64,000 nucleotides of DNA, taken from contig CM019822.1 of assembly GCA_009763385.1 (NCBI GenBank), positions 9,704,127-9,768,126 on the forward strand, given 5' to 3'. Position 1 is the stretch's first letter. Each line of letters starts with the position of its first letter. The notes beneath the pieces were generated by a model that did not search any database, was not told where the DNA came from, and was given only the letters and a program-made list of their open reading frames with translations. Shown here piece after piece: positions 35,395 through 46,985 of this stretch. This DNA is from Coix lacryma-jobi var. lacryma-jobi (lineage: Eukaryota > Streptophyta > Magnoliopsida > Poales > Poaceae). The position numbers and the translations under genes were made by a program.

Positions 35395-35709
35395 TCTAGA
35401 TCGGCTTTGCCGCGCCACCCCGCCTGGCGCGGCAAAGCCGTTGGCCGCGCCAGGCCGCCTGGCGCGGCAAACGCACTAGCCGCGCCAGCCCGCCTGGCGC
35501 GGCAAACTGACAGGCGGGGCCCACGCGGGCCTGCGTGGCCGGCCGGTGCCACGGTGGCACTTTTGCCGCGCCGCCATGCATGGCGCGGCTAACGCTTTTG
35601 CCGCGCCATGCGGCACGGCGCGGCAAAAGGGTTAGTTTTGAAAAAAAAAATTAAACAGTGTTAATTATGAAATTTTTTATTTAATTGGGTTATTAATAAA
35701 AAAAAATTC
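35395..35709 (-). repeat. Right TIR with five GC-rich hairpin units
   Basis: Inverted complement of 29406-29755 minus one ~35 bp hairpin unit. It ends AAAAAATTC before the GCGGCTGC target copy. Confidence 0.88.
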
Positions 35710-35717
35710 GCGGCTGC

Positions 35718-36710
35718 AGCTGCAGCCGCTTTACCTCCAACAGTAACCCAAATGCAATTCTTTTCTCGAATACAACCGAAATGCAATTCCTATGGGCCAG
35801 GGCTGTTTCGGGGCGTACCCTCGACCAGGAAATCCAAACCAGATTCTTCCTCATCCCCATCCCCATCCCCCATCCATCTTTCTCCGAGTTTCCGTTCCTC
35901 GGCGGCCAGTGGGCTTTGCTGCCACAGAAATCGACGAAGAAGATGGAGACCGGACGACGTACGGCGGCGCAGCTCGACGAGGCCAGGCGAGAGGTAGGGC
36001 GAGCCGCTCACAGAGCCCGTGCCTGCGAGGGCGGGCGGAGATCTGGCGCTGCTCGGGAAGGGTAAGAATCGGCCTCCCTCGTCCCGGCATCACCTCGCCG
36101 GGCCAGGGGTCACGGTCACCTCGTTTCCCTTCCGATAAGGCCGTGGGATGGGTGCCTCTCGTTATGGTCGGGCGTCGCAACTTGGGGAGGGCAAGCGGCG
36201 TCGCCATTTCGTGAGATTCCGACCTCGTCGGTGCGCTGCTTTCCGCTCGTCTCCCTCCGGATCCTGCTGGTAGGAATGCCTTGCGTGCGTGCGTTGTCGA
36301 GCCTCGAGCGGCCGGGCGGGGCGGGTCGTGGCAGGTGAGGCGGAGCGAGGAGGTCGGCGCCGGTTGTCGTCGGGTTGGTCGCCGGCGGTGCCTTGTGTTT
36401 TTTTTTGTCAGTGTGTGTGTGAGGAAGAGAGAACCGTTGAAGGCACATCATACTACCGGGCCGGCTTGGGCCTTGTGCAAGCCGGCTTGTGTCTCGGCCA
36501 AAGGTTGGGCAATCATAGCGAAACAAATCGCGCCAAAAACCTTGGCTTGCCTAAATTTTGGCACTCAACTTTTGGTCATCAAAGACTCAAAAAAAAAAAA
36601 AAACTTTTGGTCATCAATTAACCAGGCCTTGAATCAGATGCTCAGCTTTGGATCCCAGCCAAATCATGTGGAATCTAAGGTCAAATTCTGTCGTTACAAC
36701 TTACAATTGA
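35718..36710. other. Intergenic stretch with a weak candidate first exon
   Basis: An ATG at 35944 (METGRRTAAQLDEARRE) is followed by a GT at 35992, but no downstream exon fits. I therefore leave it as unassigned. The rest is GC-rich and then mixed composition. Confidence 0.3.
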
Positions 36711-36954
36711 GGCCGTGTTTGCAACTAAAATATAGCTAGCTAAAATTTTAATATAAAACTTTAGCTAGCTAAAAAAATTTCACCTAAACTTTAGTTGAGT
36801 GTTTGGATGCTCCAACTAATAAACTCAGCTAAATTTTAGTTAGCTTTAGCTAGGTTAGAAAAGCTAAATCTAGCTAAACTTTAGCAAGACTGTTTGAATA
36901 TCTAGTAGTTAAATTTAGCCAGCTAAAGTTTATCTGATGTATTCAAACAAGGCC
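36711..36954. mobile_element. Tourist-like MITE, 244 bp
   Basis: Ends GGCCGTGTTTGCAAC and TATTCAAACAAGGCC are flanked by TGA on both sides. The inside is a series of AGCTAAA/TTTAGCT inverted pairs that would fold strongly. Confidence 0.8.
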
Positions 36955-36957
36955 TGA

Positions 36958-37766
36958 ATGCTTGGGTGGAACTGAAACCATTAAATTCATAAATTCTCTG
37001 TCCAATTCAGAAAATTTAATGGCGCCTTTGGTAAATCAACAATTAAATGAACTCGTACTATTAATTCAGATTTTGTCAAAAAGTTCATATAATTTTCTCA
37101 ACGAGTTTTGTTTACTACTAGTACTAGATTTCGCTTTAATGCTAACGCACCCTGCATCGATTTAACTGGCATACATTTTAACACGGTGGTGATAACGGAA
37201 AAAGCCTCGTCCCATCGACACAGCTCACGCAAAACACGATCTAGTGTCTTGCGCGCAAAGGATCCGCGCTCCAAAAACTCTCTTAGGAAAATGCCAAAAA
37301 CAAAACAGCCCCGAAAGAAGTCGCAAGCATATTTTACAGAAAACCCCTCGTCTCTATCCGAAATCCGCTCCACCATCACTAGGCACAGCGCCTGGCCGCC
37401 CTACATAAACCCTGCTCTCCACTGGTCTCTCTCCTCCTGTTTCTCACACTGCAGTGGCCTGGCCGGCGTCCTCCTCCTCCCCCTCCCTCTCTCTCGCTCC
37501 TCTGTCCTCTCCACTTGAGAAGAACACAATTAGGAAAAAAAGGCAAAAAAAAAACATTTACCTTTTTTCTATCTATATTATCTGAATAAATCAAGAAGAG
37601 AGGAAGAGGGGAGGGAGATCAGGGAGGGGGAGTAGCAAATCCAGACGCCATAGCAACCAGCTCGCGAGAAGGGGAAGGGGAGAGAGTGCTTCGCTGGTGT
37701 ATCGATTGCTTCGCTGCTCCAGTTCTGCGTTCGTGCCGTTTTTGGCAAGTAGGTGGCGTGGCAAGC
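36958..37766 (+). other. Upstream region of the cyclin gene
   Basis: Contains the presumed promoter and a pyrimidine-rich leader (CT-rich at 37425-37505). No unambiguous TATA box; TACATAAAC near 37401 is a weak candidate. Confidence 0.45.
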
Positions 37767-39482
37767 ATGGTGCCGGGCTATGACTGCTCCGCCTCCGTGC
37801 TGCTGTGCGCGGAGGACAACGCTGCTATTCTCGGCCTGGACGAGGAGGGGGAGGAGTCCTCTTGGGCGGCCGCCGCCACGCCGCCGCGCGACACCGTCGC
37901 CGCCGCCGCCGTCACCGGGGTCGCTGCCGATGGGTTCCTGACGGAGTTCCCCTTGCTCTCGGATGACTGCGTTGCGGCGCTCGTGGAGAAGGAGGTGGAG
38001 CACATGCCCGCGGAGGGGTACCCCCAGAAGCTTCAGCGACGGCATGGGGACCAGGATTTGACGGCCGTCAGGAAGGACGCCGTCGATTGGATTTGGAAGG
38101 TGAGATCACTTAATCGATCGATGAGATCCTTTCTCTGTGATGTTAGTGAGATGTGACTCGCGGATTTGCTTAAAGGTCTCTTTTTTAGAGTCCATCGTGG
38201 TTCTTGATTTGATTGATGCTCATCGGTATCGTCTTCCAGCATAAATCGCCCTCAAAGCTCACTGAATCCGCATCTTTTTTTGCTGGATAGGTCATTGAGC
38301 ATTACAATTTCGCACCGTTGACTGCAGTTTTGTCTGTGAACTACCTCGATAGATTCCTCTCCACGTATGAGCTTCCTGTAAGTGTTGCAATTTTAGTATC
38401 ACTGGAAACAGTCCTACTCAAATTGCATAGTGCTGATGGGAGGAAGATCCGTATCATGGCAGGAAGGCAGTGCTTGGATGACTCAGCTCTTGGCAGTGGC
38501 ATGCTTGTCTTTGGCTTCGAAAATAGAAGAGACTTTTGTGCCACTCCCCTTGGATTTGCAGGTGAGTCAGTGCGATGGATCTCATCACTTGCCTGCACAT
38601 ACATTGTGATGTTTTGTTTGTCTTTTCCAGCAAGTAATTTTTGAGTTTGCGTGGCAGGTAGCTGAGACAAAGTTTGTTTTTGAGGGAAGGACCATAAGAA
38701 GGATGGAGCTTCATGTGCTAAGCACCTTAAAGTGGAGGATGCACGCTGTTACTGCTTGCTCATTTGTTGAATATTTTCTTCATAAGCTGAGTGATCATGG
38801 TGCACCCTCCTTGCTCGCACGCTCTCGCTCTTCCGATCTTGTCTTGAGCACTGCTAAAGGTACAATTTATGATTCAGTCAGATATGATTCCTGACCTTAA
38901 TGATCGGTATACAAAAATTCTCAATTTGGCAGCAATCAATTCCTAAAGTCTGATAATTGGGTCTGCAGGTGCTGAATTTGTGGTATTCAGACCCTCAGAG
39001 ATTGCTGCCAGTGTCGCTCTTGCTGCAATGGGGGAATGCAGAAGTTCTGTAATTGAGAGAGCTGCTAGTAGTTGCAAGTATTTGAACAAGGTAACAATTT
39101 CAGAGCTCAATGTTCCTACTAAATCATATGCCACTTATAATTGGATGGTAGCCTCTGGGCACAAACTTGTTTATCCATGTTTTGCTTACCATTAAAGCTT
39201 GCTCAAATTGTTTCCAAACTAGTCTAAAACACCATTAATGTGTTTCAGGAGAGGGTTTTAAGGTGCCATGAAATGATTCAAGAGAAGATTACTATGGGAA
39301 GCATTGTCCTAAAGTCTGCTGGATCATCAATATCCTCTGTGCCACAAAGCCCCATTGGTGTGCTGGATGCTGCTGCCTGTCTGAGTCAGCAAAGCGATGA
39401 TGCTACTGCTGGTTCTCCTGCAGTATGCTACCATAGTTCTTCAACAAGCAAGAGGAGAAGGGTTACCAGGCGTCTACTCTAA
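37767..39482 (+). CDS. CYCD2: D-type cyclin, CYCD2-like
   Basis: Six exons, 37767-38099, 38291-38377, 38463-38561, 38658-38859, 38969-39090 and 39249-39482, have correct GT/AG borders and phases and give 358 residues. Near the N-terminus LLCAED contains the LxCxE retinoblastoma-binding motif of D cyclins. The cyclin box spans exons 1-4 (VRKDAVDWIWK, HYNFAPLTAVLSVNYLDRFL, WMTQLLAVACLSLASKIEET, MELHVLSTLKWRMHAVT), followed by the C-terminal cyclin fold (FRPSEIAASVALAA). The tail is Ser/Thr/Pro-rich (SSISSVPQSPIGVLDAA) and ends in KRRRVTRRLL. With CDKA it phosphorylates the RB-related protein and drives G1-to-S entry in response to sugar and hormones. The MVPGYDC start and overall sequence agree with the maize cyclin D2 I remember, so CYCD2 is likely, though grass D2/D4 names are used loosely. 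Introns are short (85-191 nt). Confidence 0.93.
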
Positions 39483-41900
39483 TTGCGGTATGCTTCAGGT
39501 GTGCTCCTCGCCGCTCTAGGAGTTTTTGATTGGTTGAATCATCTTACATTTAGTTTGGCCGCCTGAGGATTATGGTTTAGTCAAGTAGTTGCTCCATGGA
39601 ACAACAAAACATGCACACTACTTGGTTCATAAAGAAAAAAAATAACAAGCAGCGTCCCGTGAGCCAGTGCTGCAAGCCAGTTCATGCAATTGACATCTGT
39701 AAGGGGAATTCAAGACCCTAGAGTCCAGGGATGCTGGTATAGGTAGAGAGAGAACAAGGAATTTGCATACACTGTAGAGATGAGAGCTCTCTCGTACCAT
39801 TTTGTACTTTTGCTCCTTCAATTCGCAATGAACTTTAGGCAAGGATTGCCTTGGGCATTGAACATTTGTCGAATGAAAAGAATCCAAAGACGGATCCGGC
39901 AGAGGAATAGAACAATTTTATATATTTCATGAACTACAGATATATTTTCTTTTCTTAATGATTGATGATGATGAGGTCTCATTTTGTTGATGATAATATG
40001 GTTTTTGGCATTCCATTTTGTTTTCATTGGGCCATTGGTTGATTATTATGTCCAATGTACCTTCATTGATTATCCTTGATTGGTACTCAGCCTGTCTTAT
40101 CCAATCTATTTATCAATCTGGATCGCATACATTCTTTAAAAGAAATGAGAATTTAAAATTGATCACTTTTCAAGGTTGCAGCTGCTAGGTCAGTAAATTA
40201 TGTGATAAAATCGGGGAGCATAATGGGATCCTGCCCCTTAATTATTTGCATCTGCTTGGGGATAGTATTTCGTTAGATCATTGCTGGACGCTGGTGAACC
40301 CTAACAATGGTAGATTAGTTGTGCTGATAAACCTTAGATATGCTTGCAACCCCCCTATAGAAGAATCCTATTCCCGTATAACATTGTAGTGTGTTTGGAC
40401 TTTGCGGTATCTGATTATCAGCTAGAGTTCCATCTACGGTCTCTGCAGTCAAGCACATTTTGGCCAGAATCTCTCTATTGTTTTCTTTTTGCCATTTAAC
40501 CTTTTTTTTTATCCGTCGACTGCATCTGCCACAGCTGCAGTCATGTGACCCTTATAACTATTGCACCATTTTACATAGAGTTTTGAAAAACCTTTACTGG
40601 CCAATAACTGGGAACCCCCGAAGGGACAATTGGGTTTCTGGAACCCTGGTCCTGGGTGGTCACTGTCGCCTAGCAATGATGTCAAGTACGATTGTTGCTT
40701 GAAGTGGCAGTTGTTCTCTACCGGCAATATAGCTGTATTACTTTCTACCGTATACCATCAGTACATAGCTTGCCTGGACCTCAGTTTTTCATAGATGGCA
40801 GTAGTATGTTGCACTGGACAACTGATATACTCCGTCAGTATAACACTATTTGTGTACTAGTGCCCAAGGTGCACGGCAGAATTGCATAACTTGCTGCAAC
40901 CTGTCTCCTGTTTTAAATAGAAATGAGAGCAAGAATTCCCCTATGAGAATTGTAGCTCGTAACCAGAATTTTCTTGCGCCCTCCTTTTGCACCGACTTCT
41001 GTCAGATTTATGTATGCGCTAGATAACAATAACATGAAGGCATACTTCTGCTTTCCCGGCAACGGGAGAATGCTGTAGTGTATACTGTAGTAAGTGTACA
41101 CTACAGTCTGCTGGTGCTGAATACTATTGGTGCCCCAGCACTGACACTGAGCCACTGACCACTGTGGGTGTATATGATCAGTTTCTGCGGCAGTCCCAGC
41201 CAAATGTCCGGACCAGCTTACAGCTATTGCTATACTAGATCCAACACACTGGCCCGGTCATGCCGACAAGCTCCTGTTTGACATTTGCTGGACAAAGGCA
41301 AATCCCAGCCAAATTCAGACTGAAGCTCTGCACATGAACTTTCAATTAGGGTTCTTGCTCACGCCTCATCATAGCATAGTAGGAGGTAATCTTACCTCAC
41401 AGCTCACATACGGAGTGGGAGGTGAGAGGAGTAAATGAATCAGAGGCGTTCATTTTTTTTAAAAAAAAAATAATGAAATGGGGGAAGGATAACTAATACT
41501 AATACTGTAAAATAAAATGATTGTAAATCAACCGGCTACTGCCAGTTGCTGTTTCCTCAATCAACCGCTTTTGTGATGGGCTCCTTCCTTTTACATGTGG
41601 GAGCAAATGGGAAAGGCTTGGATCGGTCAGTATTATAGTTACTTTCCTTCCGCCGCTTGCTTTCTCAAGATCAAGTGGAAAGCTACAAATCTGGATCGGA
41701 GTTATATATATGCTTTATTTAAAAAGCGCATGAAAGTTATGTTCCTGATTCCATTTTAATTCCATCTTTTTTTTTTCTTATTATGTTGATCGTAGTACGA
41801 TCACTTCATATCTGAGAGAAATGTGCATCGCAGCAATGCCAAATGTACTAACATTCCCAATGTTTATTTATTATGGAAGGTTCGTTCCAGATGTACTGTT
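39483..41900. other. 3' flank of the cyclin gene and intergenic DNA
   Basis: The first few hundred bases should be 3' UTR. The rest is mixed composition with a T8/A10 block near 41453-41470. No gene, RNA or repeat is supported. Confidence 0.45.
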
Positions 41901-44879
41901 TCCTTTTATATATGCACAATTTCTATCCATAAACTCATAAAGGCAACTAATACTTTAATCATGTCCGCAACGAGGCAAAAATTACTTTCTCTGAATCCAG
42001 GCCAGTAGCAATCCTGCTGCCTCCGGGCGCTAGCTGAGCCTGCAACTTGCAAGCCACGACGATCATTGGTCAATCGATCGAAGGACGCAGGAGCCAGAAA
42101 GCACATTCCGAGCGATCTGCTTCTCCTCTGCTCTGCTCCATGGCCTGGCTGACCGGAGCGGAGTAGCTTATCATGATTCCGTTATCGACTCAAATGGAAG
42201 ACCATGATGAGCCCCCCTCCCCTCCCCTCCCCTCCACAGTTCGTGGACCTCGCATCGCATCGCATTGCCGGCACCGGCACCGGCACCGGCAGGCACGGCG
42301 GGCAGTGGGTAGTGGCGGTGCCTCCGTGGCCTAGGCTGGACCTGGACGACCACCACCTGGACCTCCTGCCTCGTCAGGCGCTGCGCTGTGCGCCCCCATG
42401 CCTGCATGGCTGCATTCCCTTGTCGCCCTACCAAAGCCAATCGAGCGCTGCACATTAACTTGTCGCGCGCCCTGGATCTCGATCGATGGCCTCGCGTCTG
42501 CCCAGCACCAGCAGCAGCTCGATCGATCATACTGCTCCCGCTCCTCGTTGTCACGCACCGATCGGCCCTAGTGCGCTGCTGCTTTGACTCGGCAACAGCA
42601 CCTTCAGTTCAGAGATCGGTTTCAGAGGCTCGGCGCTGAAACATCCGTGTAACACCTGACCTGCTTCTGCCTGCACTCATGGCCCTGGTTTGTTTGGATG
42701 GCAAGGCAATGCGGTCCGTGGAAAATGGACTAGTGCTGTACGTATACATGAGCATGATCCGCATGGGCGCACGGCCGCGGAGGCATGTGCGGATACACTG
42801 TGCCATGGCAGTTGGCAGGCAGTAGGAGTACTCGTTTACAAATTACAACACCATCAGCATCGTCAGATGACTAGATAGATAGATAGATGAGTCGCCACAG
42901 TTCGGTTCGGTGTAGTAGACATTACGCCGTGGAGTCTATGCTGTCCCCTTCCTTTCCCCAGCAGCGCGAATTGTGGGTCGCCGCGGACGGCTTGTCTAAA
43001 AAGTGAATTTCCTGCCTGCTGGTGACCACAGCCACACCATTGGCATCGCGCAAGGCGGCAGGTCCAGGCCCCGGCCCGGTACACTCCGTACACATGAAGC
43101 CAACGGAATTCAATGGTGTGTTTGGACGGCGTACCGCAGGCTGGTGCAACACAAACCCTGCCACGCCTCACAGGCCGGCGTGCCCGGTGGCCCGTGGCCC
43201 TCGGAATCTTGTCAGGATTCACGGATTCAGCGGATCGGCATCGGCATTGTGCAGTGCTTTCTATCTCAGCGCGTGTTACTCCTGGTAACAGCGTGACTCC
43301 AGCGATAAGACTCACAGGTCACAGCAAACATGCCATGGGAAGAAGCGGGCGTAGCACGGATGACCGGCCGGCCGGCCGGCTGCTGCTGCTGCTGCGATGC
43401 ATCCATCAATCATGGGAAAAGACAGATCTGGAGCTGTTCGGAGCGAGGAGGCAGGGCGTCCGGTCGACGACGCCGGCGCAGCCACGGCGGCCCCAGCGCC
43501 GGCCCAGTCCACGTCCACCACGCACAGGCACAGGCACAGCACCCACCGTACCGTACCGACCTGAAAACGCCCGATGGAAAGCCCGCCCGTTTTCAACTGC
43601 GCGCCGTACGTGTCCGCGTGACGGGATAAAACGCGCACGCGGCCACGCGCGATCGCCGCGGATCCGGAGAGGCCGCCGGCCGCCGCGATCTGATCTGTGA
43701 TCTGCCGTGCACCGTGCTGCTTCTTCCTTCGAAATCTTGGGGTTCCGTGCTGCGGATTCGCGGGTTTTTGCTAGCGAAACAGCACGGTGGCGCGAAGGCT
43801 GGAGTAGGCGGGCAGGCGGGCGGGCACATTTGGAGGGAGTCCCAGCAAGAATTTCCCCTTTTTTTCCATTCGTTATATTATTTTTTTCGGAAACAGACAC
43901 AAACTCGAACTCGTCTATTCAAATTTCAAACTCAAAAAACGCATACGCACCAACAGTAGCGACAGACATGTTCAAGTCATCTAGTGCCGTGGCATTAGTT
44001 CTTTTTTTGTTTGGCCTTTAAACCACCTCATGTTCACCTTATATTCCAACAAAATAAATGTGTACAGTACTTTGCACCGGGGTCCAGAGGGGGTTCATTC
44101 GCTTCTACTTCACCCACACCAAATCGGTATACCATCCCTATAATTCCATAGGGATGCATTCAATAGAATACGATGATAGATACTTAATGAAATCAGTGGA
44201 GTTGACATGAGTTTTGTTATCGGTGGATATCTCACTTATCACTAGTAGAATAGTAAATAGACAAAAATGCGCACCCATGTTGACCAAGACTTGAACCTAA
44301 GGGCATATGTTCCATTATAAGGAATGTGGAACTAGCTAAACTATGCTTAGTTCGAGTAGTCATGGAAAGAATATAACTGGCTTGCGGAGATCTTGGTGAT
44401 AATTTGAATTATAGACTTGGATTATTATTACAATAGCTTGAAACAAAGTAAACGGTTCAAGTGTTCATGCCAGAAATTGCGAGATTAATTAAAAAAAACT
44501 ACACCATAGGACATTATGAGTGCTCTTTAGATGAAAAACGAGTCTATGTCCAGTATAATTAAAAAAATATAATAAATTTATAAAATAACCAATTAAGGAA
44601 AATAACAATTCTATTCCATAAAATTTAAAAATAGAATGTTTAAATAAAAATTTCATGTAAAAAGATCCCATGTAAAACAATTAGTAAAGGCAGATTTAAA
44701 TAAACACTAAACAATACTGGTTTGATGTCCAAATAAAGTTGTAAATAAAATATATAAATAAATAGCCTATTTGACAATAATATAATTAGTAAAGATGCTG
44801 TTTCAGACTAGGGTGGGGAGGAGGGGGTTCAATGTATATGGAGTTGGCTATCGAATTTTAGTTTCAAATAAAAAAAATA
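41901..44879. other. Gene-free intergenic stretch
   Basis: 42.1-43.7 kb is GC-rich, with a CCGGCA hexamer run at about 42266-42294 and a GCCG run followed by CTG repeats at about 43363-43394. ORFs overlap on both strands and have no family character. 43.9-44.9 kb is AT-rich. Confidence 0.4.
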
Positions 44880-45247
44880 TTTTGGTTAGGGCAGCTGCTT
44901 TATGTTGGGCAATTTAGCGATGTCGTAATGATCTAATTTTTCAAAAATGCAAATATACATCTTTTATGCAGTCTATTTTCAGGGGAACATACTGGTTTCG
45001 ATTTTGGGCATTGTTGCAACGTGACGATGAAGCGAAGAAGTCTTTCCGGTTAGTGAGCAAAAAAATAGAAACCGCCGCGCTGGAGCTGTTTGCTTCTCAT
45101 GGATGGAAATTTAATAATAGACTCTGTCATGCGTAATTTTTGCATTTATTAGCCTGTTTCATCAGCAATATTGCTGAATTTATGTAATAATGTAAACGCT
45201 GTGTGCGGAGGCGCAAAAGCGGGAAGTCTCTTCCATTTTCTAAAAAA
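44880..45247 (+). mobile_element. 3' end of an L1-type LINE (zinc-binding RT tail)
   Basis: The frame ending at TAA 45134-45136 reads CRNDLIFQKCKYTSFMQSIF, then TYWFRFWALLQRDDEAKKSF, then ELFASHGWKFNNR. This is the end of the zf-RVT region at the C-terminus of plant LINE reverse transcriptases. A TAG replaces the expected Trp just before CRND. It is followed by about 100 bp of 3' UTR with an A-run (CTAAAAAAATATA). The 5' part is missing. Confidence 0.78.
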
Positions 45248-45930
45248 ATATATAGAGAAATAACTAGTCAATTTAATTGGTTTTCAGGTGTATGTAGGGT
45301 CTGGTTGAGAAGAGGTAGTAGACTACATTATCAAACAAATGAAACAATGTATCAATGGAGTTAGCGGCAGCAGTACTTGCAGTAATACACACAAATGGGG
45401 CCTTAATTTCTATGGCAAGCAAGAATTATGGCAATAAAGAGAGAAGGATTAGTTTGGTATAGATGGAGCAGTCAGATTCAGAGATGCAAATGTGAAGAGT
45501 AGGTGAGCCGTGCCTCAACAAAATTTCAGAAGAATGAAAGCAAAGTTTTCTGAAAAATAGTCCATTGAATTGTCTAGGGAACAAACCAATTCAGTTCTGG
45601 CATTTGCAATGTTGGGGCTAGTTGTTTTAGTTCAGCAACGCAGTCTCTTCAGTGAACGTTTGGTGCAAAGAGAGTTGAATGGGCTTCAGCCAAAAGCTTA
45701 ACTAGCTAGCTCTGGAAGTTGAGCACTTGGGCCCGATAAAGTTCAGTGATGTTTAGAATAAGGAAAAGGCTAATGCATGTGCGAGATGCAAGTCACGCTT
45801 CATCTTGAAAGCCCCAATGCAAACTTGGAGATCATAGTACTCAATACCCAGAGACACAACCATCATCTAGCCCTTAAAAAGTGAGTAGCCAATCTCATAA
45901 CTGATTGTACCTCTCCAAACTTCCTGCTAA
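45248..45930. other. Gene-free intergenic stretch
   Basis: Mixed AT-rich DNA with no ORF, RNA gene or repeat that I can support. Confidence 0.45.
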
Positions 45931-46047
45931 GGCCTTGTTTGGATGTGCATGTATCTACCTAAAACCACATGGGTTAGAGTGTAATTTAGTTCAAATACAT
46001 TTCAACACATGTGGATTGAGCTAAATACATGTACATCCAAACAAACC
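45931..46047. mobile_element. Tourist-like MITE, 117 bp
   Basis: Ends GGCCTTGTTTGGATGT and ACATCCAAACAAACC are flanked by TAA on both sides (45928-45930, 46048-46050). Internal CACATG inverted pairs are present. Confidence 0.87.
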
Positions 46048-46089
46048 TAACAAGTTTTAGCGAGTGGATTCTTCACTTGACAGTTTGAG

Positions 46090-46985
46090 GTGCACCATAT
46101 GCCCAAAAACATTTGTAAAGTTGTAAAAATAACAGTATAAAGTTTATAATATGATAGTTTAAAGTTTTGAAACTAGTATTATAAAGTTAATAATGTGATA
46201 GTTTCAAGTTTTTAAATTAAAGTTTTGACCCTAGCAGTCCAAATTTTATAATGTGATAGATCAAAGTATTGAATTTAGTAGTAAAAAGTTTGTAATGTGA
46301 TAGTTCAAAGTTTATAAAATTCTATGTAAAGTTTATAATATCATAGTTTAAAGTTTTGAAACTAGTATTATAAAGTTTATAATGTGATAGTTTCAAGTTT
46401 TTAAATTAAAGTTTTGACCCTAGCAGTCCAAATTTTATAATGTGATAGATCAAAGTATTGAATTTAGTAGTAAAAAGTTTGTAATGTGATAGTTCAAAGT
46501 TTATAAAATTCTATGTAAAGTTTATATTTAGTAGTAAAAAGTTTGTAATGTGACACTTCAAAGTTTATAAAATTCTACGTAAAGTTTATAATATGATAGT
46601 TTAAAGTTTGGAAACTAGTATTATAAATTTATAATGTGATAGTTTCAAGTTTTTAAATTAAAGTTTTGACCCTAGCAGTCCAAATTTTATAATGTGATAG
46701 ATCAAAGTATTGAATTTAGTAGTAAAAAGTTTGTGATGTGATAGTTCAAAGTTTATAAAATTCTATGTAAAGTTTATAATATGATAGTTTAAAGTTTTGA
46801 AATTAGTATTATAAAGTTTATAATGTGATAGTTTCAAGTTTTTAAATTAAAGTTTTGACCCTAACAGTCTAAATTTTATAATGTGATAGATCAAAGTATT
46901 GAATTTAGTAGTAAAAAGTTTGTAATGTGATAGTTCAAAGTTTATAAAATTCTATGTAAAGTTTTGAACTAACAGTAAAAGGTTT
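46090..46985. repeat. AT-rich tandem array, 189 bp unit, four copies
   Basis: The marker GACCCTA(G/A)CAGTC occurs at 46227, 46416, 46668 and 46857, giving spacings of 189, 252 and 189. The 252 spacing has an extra 63 bp block that duplicates the segment TAGTAGTAAAAAGTTTGTAA through TTCTACGTAAAGTTT. Each unit is itself made of ~20-30 bp degenerate modules around AAAGTTT. Confidence 0.92.

Larger units (their letters stand above)
29406..35709. mobile_element. 6.3 kb long-TIR element (Mutator-like) carrying several genes
   Basis: The element begins GAATTTTTTTTTATTAATAA and ends with the inverted complement. It is flanked by GCGGCTGC on both sides (29398-29405, 35710-35717). The terminal inverted repeats are about 350 bp (left) and 315 bp (right) and near-identical, except that the left has one extra ~35 bp hairpin unit. 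TIRs this long point to the Mutator-like superfamily, although that group usually makes 9-11 bp duplications and here I see 8. Inside are a transposase-like N-terminal gene without a catalytic domain (+), a foldback repeat, a GRF zinc-finger gene (+) and a second GRF zinc-finger gene (-). No intact transposase core is present, so it is probably non-autonomous or Pack-MULE-like. Confidence 0.82.

Noticed and set aside
35944..35991. Possible first exon METGRRTAAQLDEARRE
   Set aside because: No downstream exon or family similarity supports it; kept only as a note in the intergenic entry.
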